64,000 nucleotides of DNA from Winogradskyella sp. (GTDB lineage Bacteria; Bacteroidota; Bacteroidia; Flavobacteriales; Flavobacteriaceae), in assembly GCA_002722255.1 (NCBI GenBank), contig PBLD01000017.1, positions 34,918 through 98,917 on the forward strand, written 5' to 3'. The notes under the pieces were generated by a model, which saw only the letters and a program-made list of their open reading frames with translations, did no database searches and was not told the DNA's origin. A program made the position numbers and the translations under genes. This document shows, piece after piece, positions 34,919 through 42,752 of this stretch (position 1 is its first letter; each line of letters starts with the position of its first letter).

Positions 34919-35814
34919 TCGCATTAAGAGATTTATGTGGCTTATTTCCAAACGATATTTTAAAGACTTCACCAGTAATAGAACCTGTGAAGAGTTCTTC
35001 CACATTAAAATCTTCTTTAAAGGAACTGGCTTCTAAAAATGTCAACTTTAATGTTGTTATTAACCCTAGAGTTGGAGATTTAAAAAACAACCGTCAAGTA
35101 ATAATTGATGTTCTTACTGAAAATCTAAATCATTACAAAAATTATCAATTAGCTGTAATTATCGATGCTTTTTCATCAAGACAATTAGATACTTTAATTC
35201 CATTTATTGAGGGTTTAAACCTAGATTATAATGGCGTAACTCTGATTCATAATGCTGAAACAACAACAGAAAACATTGAGTTGTTAAGTTCAAGCCTAAA
35301 TGTTGTTTATAATTTAATTTACTTCTCTAAAACAAGTAGAAGATATTACCGAGAATTTGAACAAAATACAAGGGTGTCTCTTGATGATTATTTTAAGGAG
35401 TTATCTAAAAATGCTGATTATTTAGACCAAGAAAGTAGTTTTTCTGAAGAATACAGATACTATCAAGAAGACGGTTTCGTTGGATTTGGTGACTTTATCA
35501 CAATAGGTGACAATTATTCTGATTCTGGATTTTTACCAAGAGCTGTAGCAATTCATTTATCCTATATTGATGGCACAGGTAAAATTAAGGTAAAACATTT
35601 TGTTTCAGATTCAAATGGTGACACTTCAGATATCGGAGGTAAGTTCGCTGAAGCTTTAGATAAATTAGTGGCTTGGTGTAATCAACAAAACATTCATACC
35701 CGAGCGGTAGAAATTTTTAGGGACTTGAAACAGAGAGGTCATTTTCCTGGTCTTGGAACTCTTAAAAAACTATCCATTATGAACCACATCGAACTGGTAA
35801 TTACTAATATATAG
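34879..35814 (+). CDS. sce7725 family protein
   Basis: The 311 residues start MYFPYVRGKQFELIALRDL, the typical opening of the sce7725 family, followed by ISPVIEPVK-like TSPVIEPVKSS and VVINPRVGD. The layout looks like a TIM-barrel-like fold. The later segment with YREFEQNTRVSLDDYFKELSKNADY and DFITIGDNYSDSGFLPRAVAIHLSY is conserved-looking. Biochemical function is unknown. The 40-bp overlap with sce7726 implies coupled translation and probably a complex. The RES gene starts 2 bp after its stop. Confidence 0.8.
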   Translation: MYFPYVRGKQFELIALRDLCGLFPNDILKTSPVIEPVKSSSTLKSSLKELASKNVNFNVVINPRVGDLKNNRQVIIDVLTENLNHYKNYQLAVIIDAFSSRQLDTLIPFIEGLNLDYNGVTLIHNAETTTENIELLSSSLNVVYNLIYFSKTSRRYYREFEQNTRVSLDDYFKELSKNADYLDQESSFSEEYRYYQEDGFVGFGDFITIGDNYSDSGFLPRAVAIHLSYIDGTGKIKVKHFVSDSNGDTSDIGGKFAEALDKLVAWCNQQNIHTRAVEIFRDLKQRGHFPGLGTLKKLSIMNHIELVITNI

Positions 35815-35816
35815 TT

Positions 35817-36857
35817 ATGAATTGTTGCATTAACTGTTTTACCAGTGGCTATCTCATTAATATAATAAATGCAGATGACAGAGTAGGTGATTGCAATTTC
35901 TGTAGATCGACTAACGTATCCATATATGCAGCTAGGGAGCTTTCGCCATTTTTTAGAAATATCATATCGCTTTATGCAGTTGACAAAGCTTCGGAACTTG
36001 ATCTGCCACAATCCTTAAAAAAAGACTTTAATCTTACGACAGATAAAGTTGTAAACGCTAAAGAACTTTTTCAAGCAATTTTTGCAGATGAAATGGAAGA
36101 CTTTGAAGATTTATTTGATAATAATGTATCTTCAGGAATTAAAATTGAGTTGCTTACCGAAACAAACCAAATTCACGGTATTTGGGAAGACTTTAAAGAG
36201 GAAATAAAATATACAAACCGTTACCACATTCAAAACACAATTGACTTAAATAAGCTTACTAACTTTTTTATGCACGAAAGCTTCTATAAAGAAATTAAAA
36301 AAGGGAGAATATTTTATAGATGTCGTATTTCTGATAAAAATGGTTTTCCGCCTGATAAAATGGGAAATCCGCCTAAAGAGTTTACAACTGGTGGTAGAGC
36401 TAACCCTAAAGGTATTTCATATTTATATGTGGCAGATTCGTTAAAAACATCATTGTATGAAACAAGGGCTTCACTATTTGATTATGTTACTGTAGGAGAA
36501 TTTCAGTTAGAAGAAGATTTGAGAATTTTAAATTTAAGAAACCCTAAAGATGACCCTATTCCCTGGTCAGAAAATGAAGCGATAGAAGACTTCTTAATTT
36601 ATGTTCCTTTCATACAAACACTGCAAAAGGAAATCTCATTACCTATCAGAAAATTAGATAAACAGTTAGATTATATCCCAACACAATATATTTCAGAATT
36701 TATAAAATCTTTGGGATTTGATGGAGTTGAATATCAAAGCTCACTATATTCAAGTGGTTACAATTTAGCAATTTTTAATCCTGAAAAACTAAATTGTAGA
36801 ACTACCCAAGTCTATGAAATTGAAAATATTGAATTTTATCATAAGGAAATAAATTAA
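35817..36857 (+). CDS. RES-domain protein with N-terminal zinc/HEPN-like region
   Basis: The 346 residues have N-terminal CxxC pairs (Cys4/Cys7 and Cys26/Cys29) suggesting a zinc ribbon, then a helical segment (about 35-155) like the RES N-terminal HEPN-type domain. The RES fold follows (about 160-340): Arg168 in FYRCR, Glu215 in SLYETR, and a Ser in YQSSLYSSGYNLAIFNPEKL. RES proteins in Xre-RES toxin-antitoxin pairs degrade NAD+. All three namesake residues appear present, so NAD+ depletion is plausible. No Xre-like antitoxin is adjacent. Confidence 0.85.
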   Translation: MNCCINCFTSGYLINIINADDRVGDCNFCRSTNVSIYAARELSPFFRNIISLYAVDKASELDLPQSLKKDFNLTTDKVVNAKELFQAIFADEMEDFEDLFDNNVSSGIKIELLTETNQIHGIWEDFKEEIKYTNRYHIQNTIDLNKLTNFFMHESFYKEIKKGRIFYRCRISDKNGFPPDKMGNPPKEFTTGGRANPKGISYLYVADSLKTSLYETRASLFDYVTVGEFQLEEDLRILNLRNPKDDPIPWSENEAIEDFLIYVPFIQTLQKEISLPIRKLDKQLDYIPTQYISEFIKSLGFDGVEYQSSLYSSGYNLAIFNPEKLNCRTTQVYEIENIEFYHKEIN

Positions 36858-36884
36858 CTACACTTTTTTTCCTGTTTATCCAAG

Positions 36885-37919
36885 ATGTCAAAAAAGAAGA
36901 AGCATCATTATATCCCAAGATTTTACTTAAAAAGGTTTTCCATTGGCGAAACAGGTAAAAACATAGGCTTATACAATCATAAGAATAAAATTTTCATCAA
37001 AGCAGCACCAATAAAACATCAAGGTTGTGAAAACTATCTATATGGAGAAGATGAGGTAATCGAAAATGCTTTGGCCAAAATGGAAAGTGAGGTTGCTAAA
37101 ATGTTTTATTATTGGACTGAAGAAAAGTTATTATACCCGCCACCAAAAGGTACAAATGGCTATATACTATTAAAGAGGTTTATAATTTATCAAGCCTATA
37201 GAACCCCTAGTTCCGGGAGACAAATAGAAGATAGTGTCAATGAAAGTATGAAAGCAATGTTAAAAGCATACCAACCAAGTATGTGGCAAAAATTAAAAGA
37301 TAATACTATTGGTTTTAATAATCCGGTTCTGAAGGCATTAATAGGTGCAATCGAAAATGAAAAACTATTAGATTTTCTCGATTTTGGTTTTGTTGTAAAT
37401 CTTTCTCTTTTACCATTTGTTACGTCAGATTCGCCAGTTGTTTTATATAACCAGTTAATGGAAAAAGCTGGTAATTATATTGGTGCAACTGGATTGGTTG
37501 CAAAAGGGTTGCAAGTGTTTTATCCAATTCACCCTAGATTAATGATATGTTTGTACGATTCCAATGTATATGAGTTTAATAATGGGGAAAATGATTGCGG
37601 TTCAACAGAATCTATCGACGAAGTTCATCAGTTAAATTCTTTACAAATAATCAATAGTGATACTCAAATTTTCTTTAATGATTTTGTCAATAAAGAATAT
37701 GCTGAATTACTTTTTGAAGGAAATGAAAGCTACAGAAATGATTTTAAGAATATTAATACGGCTTTTACAAGAGAAGGGAGAAATTTTTTCTTTATGAGTT
37801 CAAAAGACCCACATATAAATTTAAGTTTAGATTTTTTCAAATTGAAAGTAAACCCAAAGGATTTTAATGGAGAAATAGCACCATTGAGACACCCATCATT
37901 AGATACGAGAAGTGATTAA
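36885..37919 (+). CDS. DUF4238 domain protein
   Basis: The 344 residues open KKKHHYIPRFYLKRFS, the hallmark of DUF4238, followed by a long helical region (about 60-150), then FVTSDSPVVLYN and FYPIHPRLMICLY segments. The family's fold resembles a nuclease- or hydrolase-like domain whose HHYIP histidines may be catalytic; this is unproven. It is the last gene of the sce7726 operon, 27 bp after the RES stop. Its family is common in accessory and defence regions. Confidence 0.82.
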   Translation: MSKKKKHHYIPRFYLKRFSIGETGKNIGLYNHKNKIFIKAAPIKHQGCENYLYGEDEVIENALAKMESEVAKMFYYWTEEKLLYPPPKGTNGYILLKRFIIYQAYRTPSSGRQIEDSVNESMKAMLKAYQPSMWQKLKDNTIGFNNPVLKALIGAIENEKLLDFLDFGFVVNLSLLPFVTSDSPVVLYNQLMEKAGNYIGATGLVAKGLQVFYPIHPRLMICLYDSNVYEFNNGENDCGSTESIDEVHQLNSLQIINSDTQIFFNDFVNKEYAELLFEGNESYRNDFKNINTAFTREGRNFFFMSSKDPHINLSLDFFKLKVNPKDFNGEIAPLRHPSLDTRSD

Positions 37920-38320
37920 CTTATAGTTTATTAATTCCCCACAAACCAAAACCCAGTTTGTTGCAAAAGCAAAAACCCTCTGTCTTTTGGTTTGTTCCGC
38001 TCGCCAACGCTATTGTAGTTTTTGGCTGCCAACACGCACACAGCACATTGCTTATTTTGCTTATAGGAATTATTTTCAAAATTGGTACAGCAAAAAAGCA
38101 AAGAGCTGTTTCCAACCCTCTCACCAAAAACTACCCAAAGCTATGTTTACATAACGGGTAGTTATAGTAGCATTCATTTAGTTTCTGTACTATAACGCCA
38201 TTATGTAAAATAGCCCCTTATCCACAGCTCAAATACGTTCTCAAATTAAAATGAGGGTTATTCACGAGCACCATAAAAAACAATAGAAATGAAGCGAGTA
38301 AATATCCGACATTCCCCACG
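37920..38320. other. Non-coding stretch with two inverted repeats
   Basis: No convincing gene. ACAAACCAAAA (37941-37951) and TTTTGGTTTGT (37985-37995) are exact inverted arms 33 nt apart. TTTACATAACGGGTAGTTATAGTA (38146-38169, shown only as ends here: TTTACATAA and GTTATAGTA) pairs with TACTATAAC...TTATGTAAA (38188-38209). The second could be an oriT- or recombination-type cruciform left from a mobilisation region. Confidence 0.55.
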
Positions 38321-38601
38321 CTCAATTCAGAACTGACATTGAAATTTAGAACACACAATTTTTCCATCTTTTCCCCACCACCCATTTCAACGGTGTAGGT
38401 TACAGCAATTATTAATGTTTTGCCTTGTGTCTGCGGTAGGATGCATTACATTCGCTCAATCCCTTATCAGGGTATCGCTCTTTTCATTTACCCACCTCAA
38501 CACCGCGCATAAAAAAAGAGCATTTTTTAGAAAATGCCCTTTATTTATCTTTCCAACCGCCTAACATCAATAATCACTTCCACCTACGACACTTTGCCCC
38601 A
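38321..38601. repeat. 281-bp direct repeat, copy 1
   Basis: Nearly identical to 40697-40977 over its whole length, with a handful of mismatches. It contains the block around CCCCACCACCCATTTCAACG, GGTAGG, and a terminator hairpin (AAAGAGCATTTT/AAAATGCCCTTT, about 38514-38543). Together the copies flank the Ohr module. Non-coding as far as I can see. Confidence 0.93.
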
Positions 38602-38620
38602 GTTTCCCGATATTATTTTT

Positions 38621-38673
38621 TTATATCGCTTGTGATATAAAATTAAACTTATATATTTGTATCGCGAACGATA
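38621..38673 (+). promoter_or_regulatory. Promoter and double operator of the Ohr module
   Basis: TTG (38630-38632), 19 nt, then TATATTTG (38652-38659) forms a Bacteroidota promoter. It is framed by two related dyads: TTATATC-N6-GATATAA (38621-38640) over the -33 box and TATCG-CGAA-CGATA (38660-38673) just after the -7 box. Both fit TATCGC-N4-GATAT. These are probable OhrR sites, which would block RNA polymerase. Confidence 0.72.
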
Positions 38674-38700
38674 TTATCTAACAAGATTAATTAAATTATT

Positions 38701-39114
38701 ATGACGAAAACAATTTATCAAACATCATCAACTGCAGTTGGTGGACGTGATGGTCATGTTAAAAGTGACGATGGAATTCTAGATTTAGAAGTTAAACTTC
38801 CAAAAGAACTTGGAGGCGAAGGAGGAAAATATACAAACCCTGAACAACTTTTTTCAGCAGGTTATGCGGCTTGCTTTGACAATGCCATTATTCATATTGC
38901 TAAAGCAATGAAACAAGAAGTTTCTTCGCAAACTACCGTAACGGTAAGCGTAGTGAAAGCAGCCAAAGGCATTAACTTTGCAGTTAAAATTGAAGCAAAG
39001 ATTGATGGTGTTGAAAGCGAAATGGCACAAACCATTATCAATAAAGCCCACGAGATTTGTCCGTATTCACAAGCTACTAAAGGTAATATTCAACAAGAAA
39101 TCTGTTTGGTCTAA
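38701..39114 (+). CDS. ohr: Organic hydroperoxide resistance protein (Ohr/OsmC family)
   Basis: This 137-residue thiol peroxidase reduces organic hydroperoxides using lipoylated partners. Expected active-site residues are present: Arg16, Glu48, peroxidatic Cys58 (AACFDNAI) and resolving Cys120 (EICPYSQATKGN). Length is canonical for Ohr. It is the first gene of the stress module, transcribed from the operator-framed promoter, with the OhrR gene 32 bp downstream. Confidence 0.94.
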   Translation: MTKTIYQTSSTAVGGRDGHVKSDDGILDLEVKLPKELGGEGGKYTNPEQLFSAGYAACFDNAIIHIAKAMKQEVSSQTTVTVSVVKAAKGINFAVKIEAKIDGVESEMAQTIINKAHEICPYSQATKGNIQQEICLV

Positions 39115-39146
39115 TTATTTACTCATTTTTTAAAACTTATAACTCA

Positions 39147-39587
39147 ATGACCTGTGATTATTTAAAACTGGAAAATCAGCTTTGCTTTCCTGTTTATGCA
39201 GCATCTCGATTGATAACAAGGGAATACCAACCCTTTCTTAAAGAATTGGGCATTACCTATCCTCAATATTTAGTGTTGCTGGTATTGTGGGAGGAGGATG
39301 GTATGTTGGTTAATACCATTGCTCAGAAACTTATCTTAAATACGAACACCATTACACCATTGCTTAAACGATTGGAGCAACAGGGTTTTGTAAAAAGGGA
39401 AAGGTCTATGACAGACGAAAGGAAGGTCATCGTAAACCTAACTACTAACGGCAAGCAGTTAAAAGAAAAGGCTCATGTCATTCCAGAGGGTATTGCTGAA
39501 CGCATTCTTGGAACGGGCATAGGGCTTGAACGATTAATGATTCTGAAAGATAATTTGCATTCGATTATTTCTCATTTGTCAAAATAA
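39147..39587 (+). CDS. ohrR: OhrR-type MarR-family peroxide sensor
   Basis: This 146-residue winged-helix repressor has the N-terminal LENQLCFPVYAASR, which places the reactive Cys13 as in OhrR. TYPQYLVLLVLWE and the wing SMTDERKVIV are also family features. Oxidation of the Cys should release it from DNA. It lies directly downstream of ohr, and the paired dyads at 38621-38673 are its likely targets. Confidence 0.92.
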   Translation: MTCDYLKLENQLCFPVYAASRLITREYQPFLKELGITYPQYLVLLVLWEEDGMLVNTIAQKLILNTNTITPLLKRLEQQGFVKRERSMTDERKVIVNLTTNGKQLKEKAHVIPEGIAERILGTGIGLERLMILKDNLHSIISHLSK

Positions 39588-39594
39588 AAATTCT

Positions 39595-40059
39595 ATGGCT
39601 ACTACATTAATAAACGATAAAAGCATTAAAATTTTACAAGACATAGTTTCTGGTCTAATCTGTAGTTCCAAACAGCATTTCTTACACTCTATTATCAATA
39701 GAAAAAAGGGATTTGTCAAACTTGCTGACAGAATGTTAGAAGAGTATAACGAGGAAACCACTACAATAGCAAAATTTACTGCCAGACTATTGGAACTTGG
39801 CAATGTGCCAAAAGTGGAATCTCTCAATATAGAAGTGCTTTATGAAGTGCAAGAACAATTTAAAATGGAATTGGAAGAACAAATAAAAGGAATGGATTGG
39901 CTAAATAAAGTTCTTCCACAAATTAAAGGTGATAAGGTTACTGAACAGCTTTTGACAAGTTATTTGCAAGATGAAAACAAGCATCTATCATGGCTTAAAC
40001 AGCAGGTTTCCTTAATCGAAACAATTGGGCTTCAAAATTATTTGAGCCGCCAACTCTAA
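39595..40059 (+). CDS. Ferritin-like domain protein
   Basis: This 154-residue, all-helical protein is compatible with a four-helix ferritin-like bundle. Helices carry potential metal ligands (EEYNEETTTIAK near 42-53, and DENKHLSWLKQQ near 129-140), though not a textbook ferroxidase set. It starts 7 bp after ohrR and is followed by DoxX after 14 bp. A role in iron or peroxide handling is inferred from the neighbours. It is not a standard Dps; that is encoded at 55166. Confidence 0.65.
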   Translation: MATTLINDKSIKILQDIVSGLICSSKQHFLHSIINRKKGFVKLADRMLEEYNEETTTIAKFTARLLELGNVPKVESLNIEVLYEVQEQFKMELEEQIKGMDWLNKVLPQIKGDKVTEQLLTSYLQDENKHLSWLKQQVSLIETIGLQNYLSRQL

Positions 40060-40073
40060 GTAAATATTAAACA

Positions 40074-40520
40074 ATGAAAAGCATGTACTCACCAACAACA
40101 AAAGTTCAAGACATATTTAGAATTATACTTGGAGCAGCTATGGTCTTCGCCGCAATAGGACATTTTACCTTTTTGCGAGTGGAGTGGCAAGCCCAAGTTC
40201 CCAATTGGGTACCTATGGACAAGAATTTAGTTGTGATTCTATCAGGCATTGTTGAACTCACCTTGGGGCTATCTATGATTTTTTTAACAAAATATAAAGT
40301 TCATGTTGGTTGGGCTTTGGCAATTTTTTATGTTTTGATATTTCCAGGAAACATTGCTCAATATGTAAATAAAACAGACTTTATCATCACTTCAGATACC
40401 GCAAGATTTGTCCGCCTTTTATTCCAACCCGTCTTAGTTGTTTGGGCGTTGTGGAGTACAGGTGCTTGGAAGAATAGAAAAACAATTGGATTGAGGAATA
40501 CTAACCTCTATAAAAAATAA
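40074..40520 (+). CDS. DoxX-family membrane protein
   Basis: This 148-residue protein has four predicted TM helices (about 15-35, 52-72, 80-98, 115-135). The sequence around IFRIILGAAMVFAAIGHFTF matches the DoxX/MauE-like family. DoxX proteins have been linked to redox homeostasis and thiol stress, which fits the Ohr module. It is the last gene of the module before the palindromic element and repeat copy 2. Confidence 0.82.
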   Translation: MKSMYSPTTKVQDIFRIILGAAMVFAAIGHFTFLRVEWQAQVPNWVPMDKNLVVILSGIVELTLGLSMIFLTKYKVHVGWALAIFYVLIFPGNIAQYVNKTDFIITSDTARFVRLLFQPVLVVWALWSTGAWKNRKTIGLRNTNLYKK

Positions 40521-40557
40521 TTAGTTAAAACAACAGTATATATTTGAGAGCAACACA

Positions 40558-40698
40558 GCCGCTAACAACGTGTAAGCGCAATAACGGCTGAATTTCCTCA
40601 TCGGTAATTCACTCGTTTTGCTATCTTTAGTGCGTCAGCGGAATCCCGAGGTTTAGGGACGCGCATTTTCCCGTTACTGACGCTTACACAAAACCGCT
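40558..40698. repeat. Imperfect palindromic element
   Basis: About 140 bp with matching ends: GTGTAAGCG (40570-40578) and CGCTTACAC (40681-40689) are exact inverted arms. ATAACGG and CCGTTACT continue the pairing inward. Its ends resemble those of the spacers in the 60-64 kb array. It abuts repeat copy 2. Confidence 0.7.
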
Positions 40699-40977
40699 CA
40701 ATTCCGTACTTGCATTGAAATTTAGAGCATACAATTTTTTCCATCTTTTCCCCACCACCCATTTCAACGGTGTAGGTTACAGCAATTATTAATGTTTCCC
40801 TTGTGTCTGCGGTAGGGGGCATTACATTCGCTCAATCCCTTATCAGGGTATCACTCTTTTCATTTACCCACCTCAACACCGCGCATAAAAAAAGAGCATT
40901 TTTTAGAAAATGCCCTTTATTTATCTTTCCAACCGCTCAACATCAATAATCACTTCCACCTACAACACTTTGCCCCA
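40697..40977. repeat. 281-bp direct repeat, copy 2
   Basis: Second copy of 38321-38601, same orientation, including the terminator hairpin (about 40887-40919). Its right end leads straight into the HEPN-like gene. The 2.4-kb interval between copies holds ohr, ohrR, the ferritin-like gene and doxX. Confidence 0.93.
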
Positions 40978-40996
40978 AAAGAATTAGTTTTGTCTA

Positions 40997-41986
40997 ATGG
41001 ATGATTATTTAGCTAAATACAGATATGTTAGTCAAGTACTCTCAAAATATGGGTGGTTTATCAATGGTGAAATAATCGGCGGAGATTTCGAAAGGATAAA
41101 ATTACTTTGTGAAGAAATAGAGTCTAAAAATTATGATAAAGATAATTGTAATGAAAAAATCAATTATTTATTAAGTCCTATAATATTTAATCCTTATTCA
41201 AGAGCATTTGTTAATTATAGGTTTCTAATTTTACCTCATTTGAATAAGTTTTCTCATTTGGTCGATAAAGCAACTTTTCATTATTTTAAAAAGGATTTAC
41301 TGTCTTCAATTAATTGCTTAACACCCGTAATTGAGGGCGTATTGTTATCATACTACAATTGGTCAATAGATGAAGGCAAAAGAAAACCTTCATTAAAGGA
41401 ATTAGTTGAAAATATATGCGCAAAAGAAGGCGAATTTAGACCTCATTTGAGAAAACTTTATAACGATTCTTTAAAAAACTGCCTTCATAATTGGTTTTAT
41501 GCAAATACAAATAGTTTTGATTTTGAATCTTCAAATTTAAATAGACACTATATCAGCCATAGTCTAGGCAATGATAATTATTATTCCATTTCCGAATGTA
41601 ACAGAATGTTTTCAATCATAAATATTCTTTGTGAAATTATAGCAATTGAAAGTAGGTATTTCCCTGCTTTTATTCCAGAGAATATTCCTGAAATTGATGA
41701 CAGGGTTAATTTGTATTATGAACTAATGTGGAAAAGAATATCATTAAAAAAAGCGCTAATCGAAGAAGAAAGATTATTGAATCAGAATAAGTATTATGTT
41801 AGTCAAGAATCATTATTGAATTTTAGGGAAATTGTTGAAGCTGAAAATAAGAAGCATAATGATTTTTCAAATTCATTTAACAAAGAAAAAAAGGAAAAAG
41901 CATCTAAAATCAATAGACCTTTTTCCTTTATCGTTCAATTAAAAAATTTAAGATTTAGGTTTTTTAGTCAAAAACCGAAGCAATAA
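40997..41986 (+). CDS. HEPN-like protein of unknown function
   Basis: This 329-residue helical protein has a mid-protein segment NRHYISHSLG with Arg183-x4-His188, the HEPN ribonuclease motif, followed by SISECNRMFSIINILCEIIA. This is the usual helix arrangement of HEPN proteins that cut RNA in abortive infection or toxin systems. The N-terminal and C-terminal parts are unassigned. A TAGTTTTG box at 40985-40992 would give a nearly leaderless mRNA. The 3' end overlaps the opposite-strand small membrane gene by 39 bp. Function is inferred from the motif. Confidence 0.7.
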   Translation: MDDYLAKYRYVSQVLSKYGWFINGEIIGGDFERIKLLCEEIESKNYDKDNCNEKINYLLSPIIFNPYSRAFVNYRFLILPHLNKFSHLVDKATFHYFKKDLLSSINCLTPVIEGVLLSYYNWSIDEGKRKPSLKELVENICAKEGEFRPHLRKLYNDSLKNCLHNWFYANTNSFDFESSNLNRHYISHSLGNDNYYSISECNRMFSIINILCEIIAIESRYFPAFIPENIPEIDDRVNLYYELMWKRISLKKALIEEERLLNQNKYYVSQESLLNFREIVEAENKKHNDFSNSFNKEKKEKASKINRPFSFIVQLKNLRFRFFSQKPKQ

Positions 41987-42118
41987 TGACACTATAAAAC
42001 TCACAGTAGCACCCACAACAGCCAAAATAATGGTAGTAATCAAATCCTCAACACCAATATTAACGATTGATGAAAAGAAAGTACCGCCGATAATGGCAGA
42101 TTTGGTGTTATAATCCAT
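41948..42118 (-). CDS. Small membrane protein, holin-like
   Basis: The protein has 56 residues from ATG at 42118 (MDYNTKSAIIGG), with one or two hydrophobic helices (about 7-22 and 27-48) and a Lys-rich tail. Size and topology recall small holins. It overlaps the upstream membrane gene by 11 bases and the convergent HEPN-like gene by 39 bp. It is the last gene of the minus-strand cassette. No family was recognised. Confidence 0.6.
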   Translation of the reverse strand: MDYNTKSAIIGGTFFSSIVNIGVEDLITTIILAVVGATVSFIVSLLLRFLTKKPKS

Positions 42119-42350
42119 CGTCATTCTCATCAATTTCAGTGTTTTCATCATTAGTAACAACTGCTTGACTTACTGTGGTTGCCACAGTTCCAGCAACGGT
42201 CATATAAGTAGCAATAGTTACCACAATGGCAGGCATCGAAATTGGTGCAGCTATGATGGCACCACCTGCAGTAGCCAATGCAATACCAATATTGCGTAAA
42301 GTCTTGAAAAATTTGGGGGTTGGTTTTTTATAACGTTCTAAGATGTTCAT
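42108..42350 (-). CDS. Small membrane protein with two TM helices
   Basis: This 80-residue protein has a short Lys/Pro-rich start, two Ala/Ile/Val-rich TM helices (about 19-38 and 42-66) and an acidic tail (NDENTEIDENDDG). It overlaps the DUF5675 gene by 23 bases. Together with its neighbours it resembles a phage lysis cassette, but no lytic role can be shown. Confidence 0.65.
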   Translation of the reverse strand: MNILERYKKPTPKFFKTLRNIGIALATAGGAIIAAPISMPAIVVTIATYMTVAGTVATTVSQAVVTNDENTEIDENDDGL

Positions 42351-42750
42351 GATTTTGTGATTTAATAGTTAATAAGATTTGTTCTTTTCTGTCTTTAGCT
42401 TGATATACCAAAGACAACAGTTTTTGCATAGCATTTTTAGAGTAAATCCCTTTTCCAACACCACTCAAATAAGTTACTGGAGCAATACAACCTTGAAGCT
42501 CTTTTAAGGCATCATTCGCAGGATGAAAGAGAATAAAACTTCTACCTTTTACAGCCTTCAAAATCAAATGATGCTTAAACCGTTTTGAAAAACGTGGTTC
42601 AACTTCATAAGTACCTTCAGGAATGCAGGAAATGTTTCGCTTGTTATTGTTCCAGGGCAGTTCAATGGTATGACAAAGAAACTTGCCAGAATTAAAGAGA
42701 GCACCATTGGTGCCCTCTTTAAAATAGGCTCTATGCAGCACTAATTCCAT
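42328..42750 (-). CDS. DUF5675 domain protein
   Basis: This 140-residue protein opens MELVLHRAYFKEGTNGALF, with CHTIELPWNNNKRNISCIPEGTYEV, FILFHPANDALKELQGCIAP and a C-terminal helix. This is the DUF5675 pattern seen in phage and prophage lysis regions, possibly a peptidase-like fold with the conserved His and Cys. It lies 2 bp after the 251-residue upstream protein and overlaps the next small membrane gene. It is a probable phage-derived part of the island. Confidence 0.8.
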   Translation of the reverse strand: MELVLHRAYFKEGTNGALFNSGKFLCHTIELPWNNNKRNISCIPEGTYEVEPRFSKRFKHHLILKAVKGRSFILFHPANDALKELQGCIAPVTYLSGVGKGIYSKNAMQKLLSLVYQAKDRKEQILLTIKSQNHEHLRTL

Positions 42751-42752
42751 AC

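Noticed and set aside
37958..38161. 67-residue open frame in the gap after DUF4238
   Set aside because: Low-complexity, no family resemblance, runs across inverted repeats; treated as non-coding.
40598..40822. 74-residue minus-strand frame across the palindromic element and repeat copy 2
   Set aside because: It crosses the boundary between two repeats, and the matching region of copy 1 does not keep the same upstream sequence.
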